Shown here in pieces: positions 9,067 to 17,519 of a stretch of 64,000 nucleotides of DNA. Made by a program: the position numbers and the translations under genes. Source of the stretch: Candidatus Sulfuritelmatomonas gaucii (GTDB taxonomy: Bacteria; Acidobacteriota; Terriglobia; Terriglobales; Acidobacteriaceae); assembly GCA_900290245.1 (NCBI GenBank), contig OKRB01000078.1, positions 1-64,000 of the forward strand, in the 5' to 3' direction. Below the pieces are notes generated by a model. It saw only the letters and a list, made by a program, of their open reading frames with translations, did not search any database and was not told where the DNA came from. Position 1 is the first letter of the stretch; every line of letters begins with the position of its first letter.

Positions 9067-10290
9067 CTAGCTGACTTCAGCGGCAAGGCGCCTGAGGAAT
9101 TCTCGACCGACTTTGAGAGCCGCCTCAACATCTTCTTCGAGCACGGACTCATCGGGATGATGGCTGATCCCGCCGGGGCTCCGCACGAACAGCATCGCCG
9201 CGGGAACGCGGGCAGCCATGACCATGGCGTCGTGGCCGGCGCCGCTCGGCATCAGCTTCAAAGAAAGCCCCGCGGCCTGAATCGCTTCAGAAAGATATGC
9301 CGTGAGGCGTTCGTCCATGGACACAGCCGGCTGATCGAGTTGGCGCGCGGATTCGAGCTTCAAATTGCGCCGAATGGCGATGGATTGCGCCTCGGCGAGC
9401 AGCGCTGCCGCGGCTTCGCGGCGGATGGGGTCTTCGGCGTGCCGCACGTCACAGGCTATGCGGACCGTGCCCGGAACCACATTGCCTGCATTGGGTTCGA
9501 GCTGCAACCGGCCCACGGTGGCAACAAGCCCCTCAGTATTTTTCGCCCGGGTCTCCATAGCGGTGATGAACTCGGCGGCGCCAGCCAAGGCATCGCGGCG
9601 CAAGCGCATCGGCGTGGTTCCGGCGTGGTCAGCATGGCCGACGAATTGCAGGCTGAATCGCGATTGGCCCGCGATCGACGTGACGGCCGCAACCTGCAAC
9701 CCCTCGGATTCGAGTACCGGACCCTGTTCGATATGAGTCTCAAAGTAGCCGAGCACTTCAGCGCCGAGTGCGGCTTCGGGGATGCGCGCCGGATCGAGCC
9801 CAAACGCACGGATGGCATCTTCAAGGGTCGCGCCGTCCGCGTCTTTCAGCGCGAGCAGAGCAGGATCGAAGCGCCCGGCAACGGCGCGGCTGCCGATGAA
9901 TGGCACGCCGAAGCGCACGCCTTCTTCCTCAGAGAACGCGATGACTTCGACCGGCAGCGGGTGCTCGAGTTGCTGCGCCAGTTCCGCCAGTTCGAGAGCG
10001 ACGGTTACGCCGAGCACGCCGTCGAATGCTCCGGCGTCGGGCACGGTGTCAATATGCGAGCCGAGAATCACGCGCCTGGCACCAGCGCCCGGCGGCTGCC
10101 AGAGGCCACGCAGATTGCCCACGGCGTCGACGCTGACCGCCATCCCGAGGGCTTCCATGCTGTTGCGGAGCAGGGCGTGCACGTCGCGCACCGGCGGCGT
10201 CAGATACCGCCGCGTTGTGCGATCCGTTTCCTCGCTCATTCTTGCGATGCGCCGGCACTCCGAAACGGCGCGAGCGGCCTGCTCTTTCAT
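9067..10290 (-). CDS. M20 ureido-amidohydrolase (copy 2), likely allantoate or ureidoglycolate amidohydrolase
   Basis: 407-residue paralogue of the hydrolase at 7028-8278. Its metal ligands are His79 and Asp81 in GSHIDTVPD, Asp90, Glu121-123 in FSEEEGVRFG and His186 in THIEQGP. The start at 10290 overlaps the allantoinase stop by four bases (ATGA), so it is translated directly after allantoinase. That favours an allantoate amidohydrolase role here and a ureidoglycolate role for copy 1, but the reverse is possible. The two paralogues differ clearly around the first metal motif (DTVPDAGAFDG here, DAIPNAGLYDG in copy 1), so this is not a recent duplication. Confidence 0.88.
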   Translation of the reverse strand: MKEQAARAVSECRRIARMSEETDRTTRRYLTPPVRDVHALLRNSMEALGMAVSVDAVGNLRGLWQPPGAGARRVILGSHIDTVPDAGAFDGVLGVTVALELAELAQQLEHPLPVEVIAFSEEEGVRFGVPFIGSRAVAGRFDPALLALKDADGATLEDAIRAFGLDPARIPEAALGAEVLGYFETHIEQGPVLESEGLQVAAVTSIAGQSRFSLQFVGHADHAGTTPMRLRRDALAGAAEFITAMETRAKNTEGLVATVGRLQLEPNAGNVVPGTVRIACDVRHAEDPIRREAAAALLAEAQSIAIRRNLKLESARQLDQPAVSMDERLTAYLSEAIQAAGLSLKLMPSGAGHDAMVMAARVPAAMLFVRSPGGISHHPDESVLEEDVEAALKVGREFLRRLAAEVS

Positions 10291-11642
10291 TGCCGCACCT
10301 GCTCCTTGCCTTGTGCGCCGCCGATGAATTGACCTGCGCGGAAGATCGGGTGGCCACGGAGCCACGTTTCTCGTACGCGCCCGCGTAATTGGGCGCCGAG
10401 GTACGGCGAGAGCCTGTGGCGAAAGTGCAGATCAGCGGGAGTGACTGTCCATTTGTCGTCGGTGTCGAAGATAACGAAATCAGCGTCGGCGCCGGCGACG
10501 AGCGCACCTTTTCGGTCTTGGAGGCCCGCCATGCGCGCGGGCTTTGACGCCATCCACTCACCCAGCCGCTCAGGGCTCAGGCCGCGGTCGCTGATCGCCG
10601 TCCACATGACTGGAAGCGCGAGTCCCAGGCTCGCGATGCCGCCCCATGCACGGTCCCAACGACCTTCTTCGTGGCGCTTCATGGCGAGTGGGCAAGGGGA
10701 GTGGTCGGTCGTGACCATGTCGATCAACCCCTCGTCAAGCGCTTTCCAAAGGGCTTCACGGTTTGCCGCATTGCGGATTGGTGGAGCGCATTTGTACTCC
10801 ATGGCGCCGTCGGGTATTTCTTCCGCGGCGAACCAAAGATAATGCACGCAGGTTTCCACGGTGATGGGGAGCTTGTATTCTCGCGCCGAGGCAAGCAAGG
10901 GCAACGCTTGCATTGCGGACAAATGCGCAATGTGGATCGGCGTATCAAAGTCCCTGGCTAGCCGCATCAGCATCTCGACGGCCTGAACTTCAGCCAGCGG
11001 AGGCCGCGAGGCCAGAAAGGTGAAGTAGTTGTTCCAGTCGGCACTGTTGGCATTCAGCGCGTTGGTTTTCGCATTCACCGGGCCGGGCACCTCGGCATGT
11101 ACGAGCAAGGGCAGTCCCGAACCACGCAGAGTTTCGAGGGCCGCGCGCAGATCTGCTTCATCCACCGAGGTGAAGCCGTCGATGCCGGAATGAATGAGAA
11201 AGCACTTGAAGCCGGCGACGCCCGCCTCCTTGAGCGGAAGTAGTGATTCAGCGTTGCCGCGTACTATGCCGCCCCATGCGGCCCAGTCCACCCAGGCTTT
11301 GCCCAGCGCGGCTGCGCGCTTGGCTTCAAGCGCGTCAACATTGATGGTTTCCGGGACGCAATTCAGCGGCATGTCAACTAGGGTGGTGACGCCGCCTGCA
11401 GCCGCGGCTTGCGTGGCCGTCTCAAACCCTTCCCAGTCGCTGCGGCCCGGATCGTTGATGTGCACGTGAGTCTCAACGAGGCCTGGCAACACCAGGTGAT
11501 CGCCGAAATCAAAGAGTTTCGCTTCTGAGGGCGGTTCAGCCCATTCGCGCAACTCAGCGATCCGTCCGGCCTCCACCATCACCACGGCAGGCGCGATTCC
11601 CTGAGGCGTCAAAACACGAGTCGAGCGAAGCGCCTTTGCCAT
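10287..11642 (-). CDS. allB: Allantoinase
   Basis: 451-residue cyclic amidohydrolase that opens allantoin to allantoate. Binuclear metal ligands are His59 and His61 in ETHVHINDPGRSDWEGFE, the carbamylated Lys146 in GFKCFL, His182, His240 in HIAHLSA and the Asp in TTDHSPCP. The DPGRxDWEGFxTAT block is specific to allantoinase within the dihydroorotase/hydantoinase family. It is the promoter-proximal gene of the cluster; 137 bp separate it from the receiver gene upstream on the same strand. Confidence 0.96.
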   Translation of the reverse strand: MAKALRSTRVLTPQGIAPAVVMVEAGRIAELREWAEPPSEAKLFDFGDHLVLPGLVETHVHINDPGRSDWEGFETATQAAAAGGVTTLVDMPLNCVPETINVDALEAKRAAALGKAWVDWAAWGGIVRGNAESLLPLKEAGVAGFKCFLIHSGIDGFTSVDEADLRAALETLRGSGLPLLVHAEVPGPVNAKTNALNANSADWNNYFTFLASRPPLAEVQAVEMLMRLARDFDTPIHIAHLSAMQALPLLASAREYKLPITVETCVHYLWFAAEEIPDGAMEYKCAPPIRNAANREALWKALDEGLIDMVTTDHSPCPLAMKRHEEGRWDRAWGGIASLGLALPVMWTAISDRGLSPERLGEWMASKPARMAGLQDRKGALVAGADADFVIFDTDDKWTVTPADLHFRHRLSPYLGAQLRGRVRETWLRGHPIFRAGQFIGGAQGKEQVRQ

Positions 11643-11779
11643 CTTTCGTTTGCCCTCGCTGTTGGGGAGAGCCCGAATTCAAGTTGCACCGCAGGAACGC
11701 GGGCAGCCGCGCGATCCGTTTACGAGTCTCTGTCGCGAGCCGGTTGGCCGATGCGATTTCTCTCAACGCGCATGCTGTT

Positions 11780-12148
11780 CTATCGGCGCAGTCGGGTCAA
11801 CAAGTCCTGGGGGTGGACGGGCTTTGCCAGGATCTCAAATTCGTAGCCGTCGGCGCGCGCCTTTTCCAGCAGGTCTGCGGTGGCGGCCTGGCCGGAAAAG
11901 AGCAGGATCTTGATCTCAGGCAACAAAGTGCGAATGCGAATTGCCGCATCGATTCCGTTCAGATCGGCCATGATCACGTCGGAAATCAGCATGTCGGGCT
12001 GGAAACTTTCGGCAAGCTCAAGAGCCTTCTCACCTGAATAAACAGCGCGAGCGTGAAAGCCGCTCTGATTCAGGATCATGGCCAAGGTGTCGGCGATGAC
12101 TCGCTCGTCATCAGCTACAAGAACTTTGGGTTTTGGGTTATTCGGCAT
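11780..12148 (-). CDS. Single-domain response regulator (CheY-like)
   Basis: 122 residues consisting only of a receiver domain. The acidic pocket is Asp13-Asp14, the phosphoacceptor Asp57 is in LISDVIM, the switch Ser lies in LLFSGQ, and the conserved Lys in LAKPV. There is no output domain and no kinase nearby, so partners are unknown. It is upstream of allB on the same strand with a 137-bp gap, so a role in purine control is possible but unsupported. Confidence 0.9.
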   Translation of the reverse strand: MPNNPKPKVLVADDERVIADTLAMILNQSGFHARAVYSGEKALELAESFQPDMLISDVIMADLNGIDAAIRIRTLLPEIKILLFSGQAATADLLEKARADGYEFEILAKPVHPQDLLTRLRR

Positions 12149-12446
12149 AGTTTGGTTGCTCGGGGGCAGGGAAATATGGACGTAACCATGATACTAGGCC
12201 CAGCGGCAGCGATGCGCCAAGCGGCTATATTGTGTCCTGCGCATCCCTATTGTTCAATGATACGCTGGCATGGCGCCGTGCTGCATGGCCGGGCCAGGAA
12301 AGCCTTTGGTCAGGGCGGGGCGCCGGCGGCAAGGGCGTTACCTATTGGAAGCCTGCGTGGTCAATTCATTCCGCATCAAACCTTGAAACTTATACTGGCA
12401 GCAACGGATTAGAGTTTTCTGAGACCTCCGGCACGGAGAACCGTAC
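12149..12446. other. Divergent intergenic region between receiver gene and ABC operon
   Basis: 298 bp with no convincing gene. It must hold the promoters of the receiver gene (minus) and the ABC operon (plus). A weak sigma70-like TTGAAA occurs at 12383, but no good -10 follows at standard spacing. No hairpin or riboswitch was recognised. Confidence 0.4.
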
Positions 12447-13835
12447 ATGCAGGAATCGGCCACCCTGAACCCGTCCCTCGATGCCCCGCAGGCGGCGGAT
12501 GCGATTATTCGCGCAGAGAAGATCGAAAAGTACTATGCGCAGCCAAGCCAGAATCGCATCCAGGTGATCTCGGCGACTGACCTGAACATCGTTCCCGGCG
12601 AGATTCTGGCACTGCTTGGCCCCTCGGGATCAGGCAAATCGACCATGCTGCGCATGTTGACGGGGCTCTCGAAGCCGACGGCCGGGCAGGTTTACTGGCA
12701 TGGCAAGCCCATCGCCGAGGCCGAAATTAACGTCTCCATTGTCTTCCAGAGCTTCGCACTCTTCCCGTGGCTCACCGTTTTGGAGAATGTGGAAGCTCCA
12801 CTTCAAGCGCGCGGCGCGGCGCCGGCCGAACGACGCGAGCGCAGCATGAAGATGCTGGACATGGTGGGCCTGGATGGATTTGAAGCCGCTTATCCCAAGG
12901 AACTCTCCGGCGGGATGAGGCAGCGCGTAGGCTTTGCCCGGGCACTGGTGGTTGAGCCGGAGGTGCTGTTCATGGATGAGCCGTTTTCAGCACTCGACGT
13001 GCTGACAGCGGAGAACCTGCGCAGCGAGTTGCTGGAGCTGTGGACGAAGAAGACGATGCCGACGAAGGCCGTATTTCTGGTGACCCACAACATTGAAGAG
13101 GCGGTGCTGCTGGCCGACCGCATTATTGTGCTGGGGCGCAATCCGGGCCGCATCCGCACCGATTTTCATGTGCTGCTGCCGCAGCCGCGCGACCGCAAGT
13201 CTGAGGGTTTTACCCAGTTGGTGGACTACATATACAAGGTTCTTACCCGGCCGGACACAGAGCCTGCGGAGGCGCCGGGCCAGCCGGGGGGACCCCGCGT
13301 GCGCGACCAGCGCCAGATGCGCTACCAGATGCTGCCACACGCACGGCCTGGAGGCATTGCCGGTTTGCTCGAACTGTTGCTCGACAAGGGCGGACGCGAC
13401 GACATGTACCGGCTTGCCGACGATCTTTCGTTTGAAATCGACGACCTGTTGCCGATTGTGGACGCCGGACAATTGCTGGGCTTTCTCAAGGTAGAAGAGG
13501 GAGACGCCGCGATCACGCCCAGCGGTGATGAGTTCGCCAACTCCGAAATTCTGCGGCAGAAAGAGCTCTTCCGCAATGCAGCGATCGACAATGTGCTGTT
13601 GCTGCGGCAGATTCGCCGAGCGCTTGAGAGCAAGAGCGACCACACTGTACCTGAAGATTTCTTCCTCGACATGCTGGACGAGCAGTTCAGCGAAGAAGAG
13701 AGCCAGCGCCAGATTGAGACCGCGGTGAACTGGGGCCGCTACGCCGAATTGTTTGATTTTGACGCCGCGCGCCGCCGCTTTGTGATGCCCGATGCGCTGG
13801 AGGAGGAAGTGGCTGAAGGCGAGGATAGCAAGTGA
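12447..13835 (+). CDS. Nitrate/sulfonate/taurine-type ABC transporter ATPase with AAA-associated C-terminal domain
   Basis: 462 residues. The N-terminal half is an ABC ATPase of the nitrate/taurine family: Walker A GPSGSGKST near residue 59, signature LSGGMRQR near 153 and Walker B VLFMDEP near 173. After residue 290 comes a second domain matching the AAA-associated C-terminal domain (PF09821 type) found in this subfamily. It starts about 20 bases after a GGCACGGAG stretch. It ends in a GTGA overlap with the permease gene. No substrate-binding protein is nearby, so the solute is unknown; inorganic or organic anions are typical for the family. Confidence 0.92.
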   Translation: MQESATLNPSLDAPQAADAIIRAEKIEKYYAQPSQNRIQVISATDLNIVPGEILALLGPSGSGKSTMLRMLTGLSKPTAGQVYWHGKPIAEAEINVSIVFQSFALFPWLTVLENVEAPLQARGAAPAERRERSMKMLDMVGLDGFEAAYPKELSGGMRQRVGFARALVVEPEVLFMDEPFSALDVLTAENLRSELLELWTKKTMPTKAVFLVTHNIEEAVLLADRIIVLGRNPGRIRTDFHVLLPQPRDRKSEGFTQLVDYIYKVLTRPDTEPAEAPGQPGGPRVRDQRQMRYQMLPHARPGGIAGLLELLLDKGGRDDMYRLADDLSFEIDDLLPIVDAGQLLGFLKVEEGDAAITPSGDEFANSEILRQKELFRNAAIDNVLLLRQIRRALESKSDHTVPEDFFLDMLDEQFSEEESQRQIETAVNWGRYAELFDFDAARRRFVMPDALEEEVAEGEDSK

Positions 13836-15491
13836 AACTGTCGCAGCCTTTCGCCCGGTCGCTGGTTACGGTTCGAAGCTGGCCGTTCTTTATTGATCTG
13901 GGGCTGGCCGCCTGTGCGCTGGCGTTGTTTTTTCCCATCGTGAGTACCGGGGTTTACTGGTTTCAAAAGCCGATCCCGGTGGTGCCAATTTCCAGCTCAA
14001 TCAGCGCGCTTCCGGTGTACGCGTTTTACTCCATTGTGCGAATGGCCATTGCTTATGCGCTCAGCCTGGCATTTGCCGTCGGCTACGGCTACATTGCGGC
14101 TTACAACCCGCGCATTGAGCCATGGATGGTTGCGGTTCTGGACATCCTGCAGTCGATTCCTGTGCTGAGCTTTTTGCCGCCCGTGGTGCTCGCCATGGTC
14201 TCGCTCATCCCCGGGCATCAGCTTGGCATTGAGATGGCCGTCATTCTGCTGATCTTTACCGGGCAAGTCTGGAACCTTGCCTTCAGCTTCTATTCCTCGC
14301 TCAAAACCATTCCGCGGGAGATGCTTGAGGCCTCGCGCATCTATCGATATTCCGGATGGCAGCGTTTTTGGCAACTGGAAATGCCATTCTCGGCAATCGG
14401 GCTGGTATGGAATTCCATTGTTTCTGTGGCGGGCGGCTGGTTTGCGCTCATTTTTTGCGAAACCTTCACCATGGGTAATCGCAATTTTCAGCTGCCGGGG
14501 TTGGGCAGCTACATCCAGGCCGCGACGAATGACGGCAACGTGCGCGCCTTGATGGCCGGCATTGCGACCGTGGTCCTAATCGTGGTGGCCACCGACCAGC
14601 TGATCTGGCGGCCGCTGATTGCCTGGAGCGACAAGTTCAAATTCGAGCAGGTTGAGGCAGCCGACCAGGTCAAATCGCCGATTCTCGAACTGCTGCGGCG
14701 GTCGAAGGTCTGGCAAACGCTCCCGGGCCGAATCCTGAGCCGCGTGGAAGAGCCAGTCTATCGGCATCTCGCCCACTCAGAGGAATGCCGGGTCGTGAAG
14801 CCGATGGACGACACCAGGAAAGCCAAAGCCTCGCCGGTCCTGTGGGCGCTTGCGTTTGCAGGGGCGGTGGCCGTGTGCTGGGCGGCAGCGCAGGCCATTT
14901 TCATGCTCAGGACCATCAGCTGGCCCGACCTGCGTTTGTTGCTGGAGGGTGCGGCGGCGACGTTTCTCCGCGTGAATGCTTCGCTGGTGATCTCGGCGCT
15001 ATGGACAATCCCAGTTGGAGTGGCCATCGGGCTGAATCCGCGGCTGGCTCGCATTGTTCAGCCGCTGGCGCAGATCCTGGCGTCGGTTCCGGCAACGGCC
15101 TTTTTCCCCATTCTGCTGATCGGGCTAGTGAAGATCGGCGGCGGACTGGGCATTGGCTCCATCGCGCTCATGCTGCTCGGGACGCAATGGTACATCCTTT
15201 TCAACGTGATCGCGGGCGCCATGTCGATCCCATCGGACTTGCGCGAGGTGGCTTCGCTCTATCGATTCACACGCTGGCAACGGTGGAATGGCGGAATACT
15301 CGCACGTGAAGGATCAGACGCTGCAGACCATCGGCCTGGGGGCCCAGATTGACGCCGCTACCGATAGCGGGCGCTTCGCAATGCTGCTGCTGGCCACGAT
15401 TTTGATCTCTCTCATGGTGGTTACAATGAACCGTCTGGTCTGGCGAAAACTGTACCGGCTGGCCGAGACGCGATTCAAGCTCGAAGGGTGA
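13832..15491 (+). pseudogene. Double-length ABC transporter permease with an internal deletion and frameshift
   Basis: A two-module permease (two BPD_transp_1 domains in one chain), partner of the preceding ATPase. The first reading frame, from a GTG overlapping the ATPase stop, runs to 15352 and is normal through FTRWQRW. Downstream, AEYSHVKDQTLQTIGLGAQI and the last membrane span are in another frame (to 15491). In relatives about 28-30 residues, including an LPGIFP-type EAA-loop segment and a membrane helix, lie between these points; here the segment is absent. So this is a deletion plus frameshift near 15285-15300, not a single base slip. The second module would be non-functional unless the assembly is wrong. 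The first module is complete. Confidence 0.85.
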
Positions 15492-15572
15492 CCTTCACCC
15501 TTACCTATTTTGGTTCCAGGGCAATTTTGAGATGATTATCAAAGGGGGACTTGTGACGCGCTAAATGTGAAA

Positions 15573-15598
15573 GTAGCTATAATTACTAGAATAGCTAC
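15573..15598 (+). promoter_or_regulatory. Palindromic operator overlapping a -10 box upstream of the antitoxin gene
   Basis: Perfect 8-bp inverted repeat GTAGCTAT / ATAGCTAC separated by 10 bases, in an AT-rich island of an otherwise GC-rich region. A consensus TATAAT (15578-15583) sits inside the left arm and spacer. No good -35 lies 17 bases upstream. This is the layout expected for a Phd-type antitoxin that represses its own operon. The palindrome and hexamer are seen; the regulator is inferred. Confidence 0.65.
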
Positions 15599-15647
15599 AA
15601 TATCCAGAATAGATAGAAGTCAATCAGTCGGGGCAGGAGGTTCCGTG

Positions 15648-15923
15648 ATGGCAACGATGACCTCAGTTGAGGCGCAAAACCACTTTGGCGAGCTGCTCGA
15701 AACCGCGCAGCGGGAGGCTGTCGTAATCACGCGGCATGGCCGGCCCGCGGTTTTCGTGGTTTCGTCGAGTGAAATGGCCGATCTGCTCGAGCTGAAGCGC
15801 ATGCGCAAGCAGGCTGTGCGGGAATTTGCCGCCTGGAGGCGCCAGGCGAAGAAAACCACGCGGAGGGCGGCGGGTTCGCTGACTGATGTGCAGATCAGCC
15901 AGATGGTGCGCACACGGCGATGA
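15648..15923 (+). CDS. Phd/YefM-family antitoxin
   Basis: 91 residues beginning TMTSVEAQNHFGELLETAQ, the Phd N-terminal DNA-binding fold, with VVITRHGRPAVFVVSSSE in the core. The basic C-terminal tail would bind the toxin. The start at 15648 follows AGGAGG by seven bases; the frame extends upstream into the operator and is not used. It overlaps the PIN gene by four bases (ATGA). The frame is intact although the toxin frame is not. Confidence 0.9.
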   Translation: MATMTSVEAQNHFGELLETAQREAVVITRHGRPAVFVVSSSEMADLLELKRMRKQAVREFAAWRRQAKKTTRRAAGSLTDVQISQMVRTRR

Positions 15924-16358
15924 AGGGGAGTGGGCGGGTTGTCTTTGACATCGGCACGCTGGTGAGTGCCACGCTGCGCGCTACTGCGACCGCGGATCGC
16001 GCATTTGCGCTCGCCCTGCGCCACGGCGTGGTCTGCGTCTGCGAGCAGAGCCTGGAAAGGCTGCGGGCTTGTTCTGGGGAAAAGCAAGCTCGATCGCTAC
16101 ATGGGGAAGCGTGCAAGGTTGGCGTTCGCAGAAGTGCTTCTCAGGAATGCATGGGCATGCACAGTTTCGGCGGATGACGTCTCCAAAATTCGACCTTCGT
16201 GCCGCGACCGTGGAAACAACGTAATTCTTGCATTGGCTGCGGTTGCCGAAGCCGATTTTATTGTCAGCTGCGAGCCTGACCTGCTTGCGCGCAAAGTCTG
16301 GCGCGGGATTCCCATCATTACGCCGACTGAATTCGTCGATCGGTTCGATCCGGCATAG
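15920..16358 (+). pseudogene. PIN-domain toxin, frameshifted
   Basis: The first frame encodes VVFDIGTLVSATL...RAFALALRHGVVCVCEQSLERL, the start of a PIN nuclease of the COG1569 type. The rest, KLDRYMGKRARLAFAEVLL...GNNVILALAAVAEADFIVSCEPDLL...GIPIITPTEFVDRF, is in another frame. The switch falls at about 16060-16080 and needs a one- or two-base change. The usual first motif D-T-N is D-I-G here, so one active-site position may also be altered. The toxin is predicted inactive as written; a sequencing slip is the alternative. Confidence 0.85.
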
Positions 16359-16427
16359 ATGATTCGCGTTTCCCTGCGGCAACTTGAATACAATCCTTGT
16401 AACTCGTGCCGGGGGCGAAGGAGACAG

Positions 16428-17492
16428 ATGATGATTCGCGTAGGGCTGGTTGGATTCGGCATGGCAGGCCGCGTTTTCCATGGGCCGCTGCTGTCTTCGG
16501 TGGAGGGGCTGGAACTGGCCGCGGTCATGGAGCGGACAAGCAATAAGGCCGTGGAACGTTATCCGGGGATTACGGTCTATCGCTCGCTCGAAGCCATGAT
16601 GGCCGATGCTTCGCTGCAACTTTTCGTTGTGGCTACGCCGAATGGAACGCACTTCGCGGTTGCCAAAGAGATCCTCAGCGCAGGTAAGAATGTGGTGGTC
16701 GACAAGCCGATGGCGGTTACGCCGGCCGAAGCTGCCGAGCTGATTGGCCTCGCAAGAAAGCACAATGTGCTTCTCATGCCATTTCATAACCGGCGCTGGG
16801 ACAGTGACTTTCTGACCGTAAAGAAACTATTGGATGAGGGTTCACTCGGGCGGCTTGTCTCTTTCGAATCGCGCTTTGACCGATGGCGGCCTGGTCCGCT
16901 GACGGAGCGCTTGTGGAAAGAAAGCGCCGATGCGGGAGGCGGCACGCTGCTCGACCTGGGACCGCATCTTGCGGACCAGGCGCTGGTACTGTTTGGCAAA
17001 CCGGAGGCAGTAAGCGCCGATGTGCTGCGCGAGAAGGACGGCCCGGGCGTCAACGATGGCATCACCATCCGCCTGCGCTATCCCGGCCTCATGATCACCC
17101 TCGGCGCCAACGGCCTTTCGCTGCCCGCGGGGCCGCGGTTTCATCTGCGTGGGACCGGCGGCGGCTACTTGAAATACGGCGTCGACCCGCAGGAGGCCGC
17201 GCTGAACAAGGTTACGCGGATCGACGATCCGACATGGGGCCAGGAAGCAGCTACGTCGTGGGGTGTGCTGCATGTGAGTGTTGATTGCACCACCGTCAGC
17301 CGGCCCGTTGCTGCGCTCGCCGGAGATTATCGGCGCTTCTACGCGGGAGTGCGCGACGCGCTGCTTGGGAAGGCGCCCACACCGGTGGCGGCTCTTGACG
17401 GTTGGCGCGTGGCGCAGCTGCTCGAGTGGGCCGCGGAAAGCTCTGCCGAGCGCCGCGAGATTATGTGTGACTGGAGCCAGGAACCGGCTTAG
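16428..17492 (+). CDS. Gfo/Idh/MocA-family oxidoreductase
   Basis: 354-residue NAD(P)-dependent dehydrogenase. The N-terminal Rossmann fold has VGLVGFGMAGRVFHGPLL and the family signature VVDKPMAVTPAEAAELI near residue 95. HNRRWDSDFLTVKKLL and FESRFDRWRP resemble the YdgJ/IolW-type scyllo-inositol dehydrogenase branch. AAGGAG lies just upstream; the ATG at 16431 has slightly better spacing than the one at 16428. The true substrate, a polyol or sugar, is not resolvable. It is a stand-alone gene. Confidence 0.88.
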   Translation: MMIRVGLVGFGMAGRVFHGPLLSSVEGLELAAVMERTSNKAVERYPGITVYRSLEAMMADASLQLFVVATPNGTHFAVAKEILSAGKNVVVDKPMAVTPAEAAELIGLARKHNVLLMPFHNRRWDSDFLTVKKLLDEGSLGRLVSFESRFDRWRPGPLTERLWKESADAGGGTLLDLGPHLADQALVLFGKPEAVSADVLREKDGPGVNDGITIRLRYPGLMITLGANGLSLPAGPRFHLRGTGGGYLKYGVDPQEAALNKVTRIDDPTWGQEAATSWGVLHVSVDCTTVSRPVAALAGDYRRFYAGVRDALLGKAPTPVAALDGWRVAQLLEWAAESSAERREIMCDWSQEPA

Positions 17493-17519
17493 CAGTACGT
17501 GTTCCCCACTGCATAGGAA

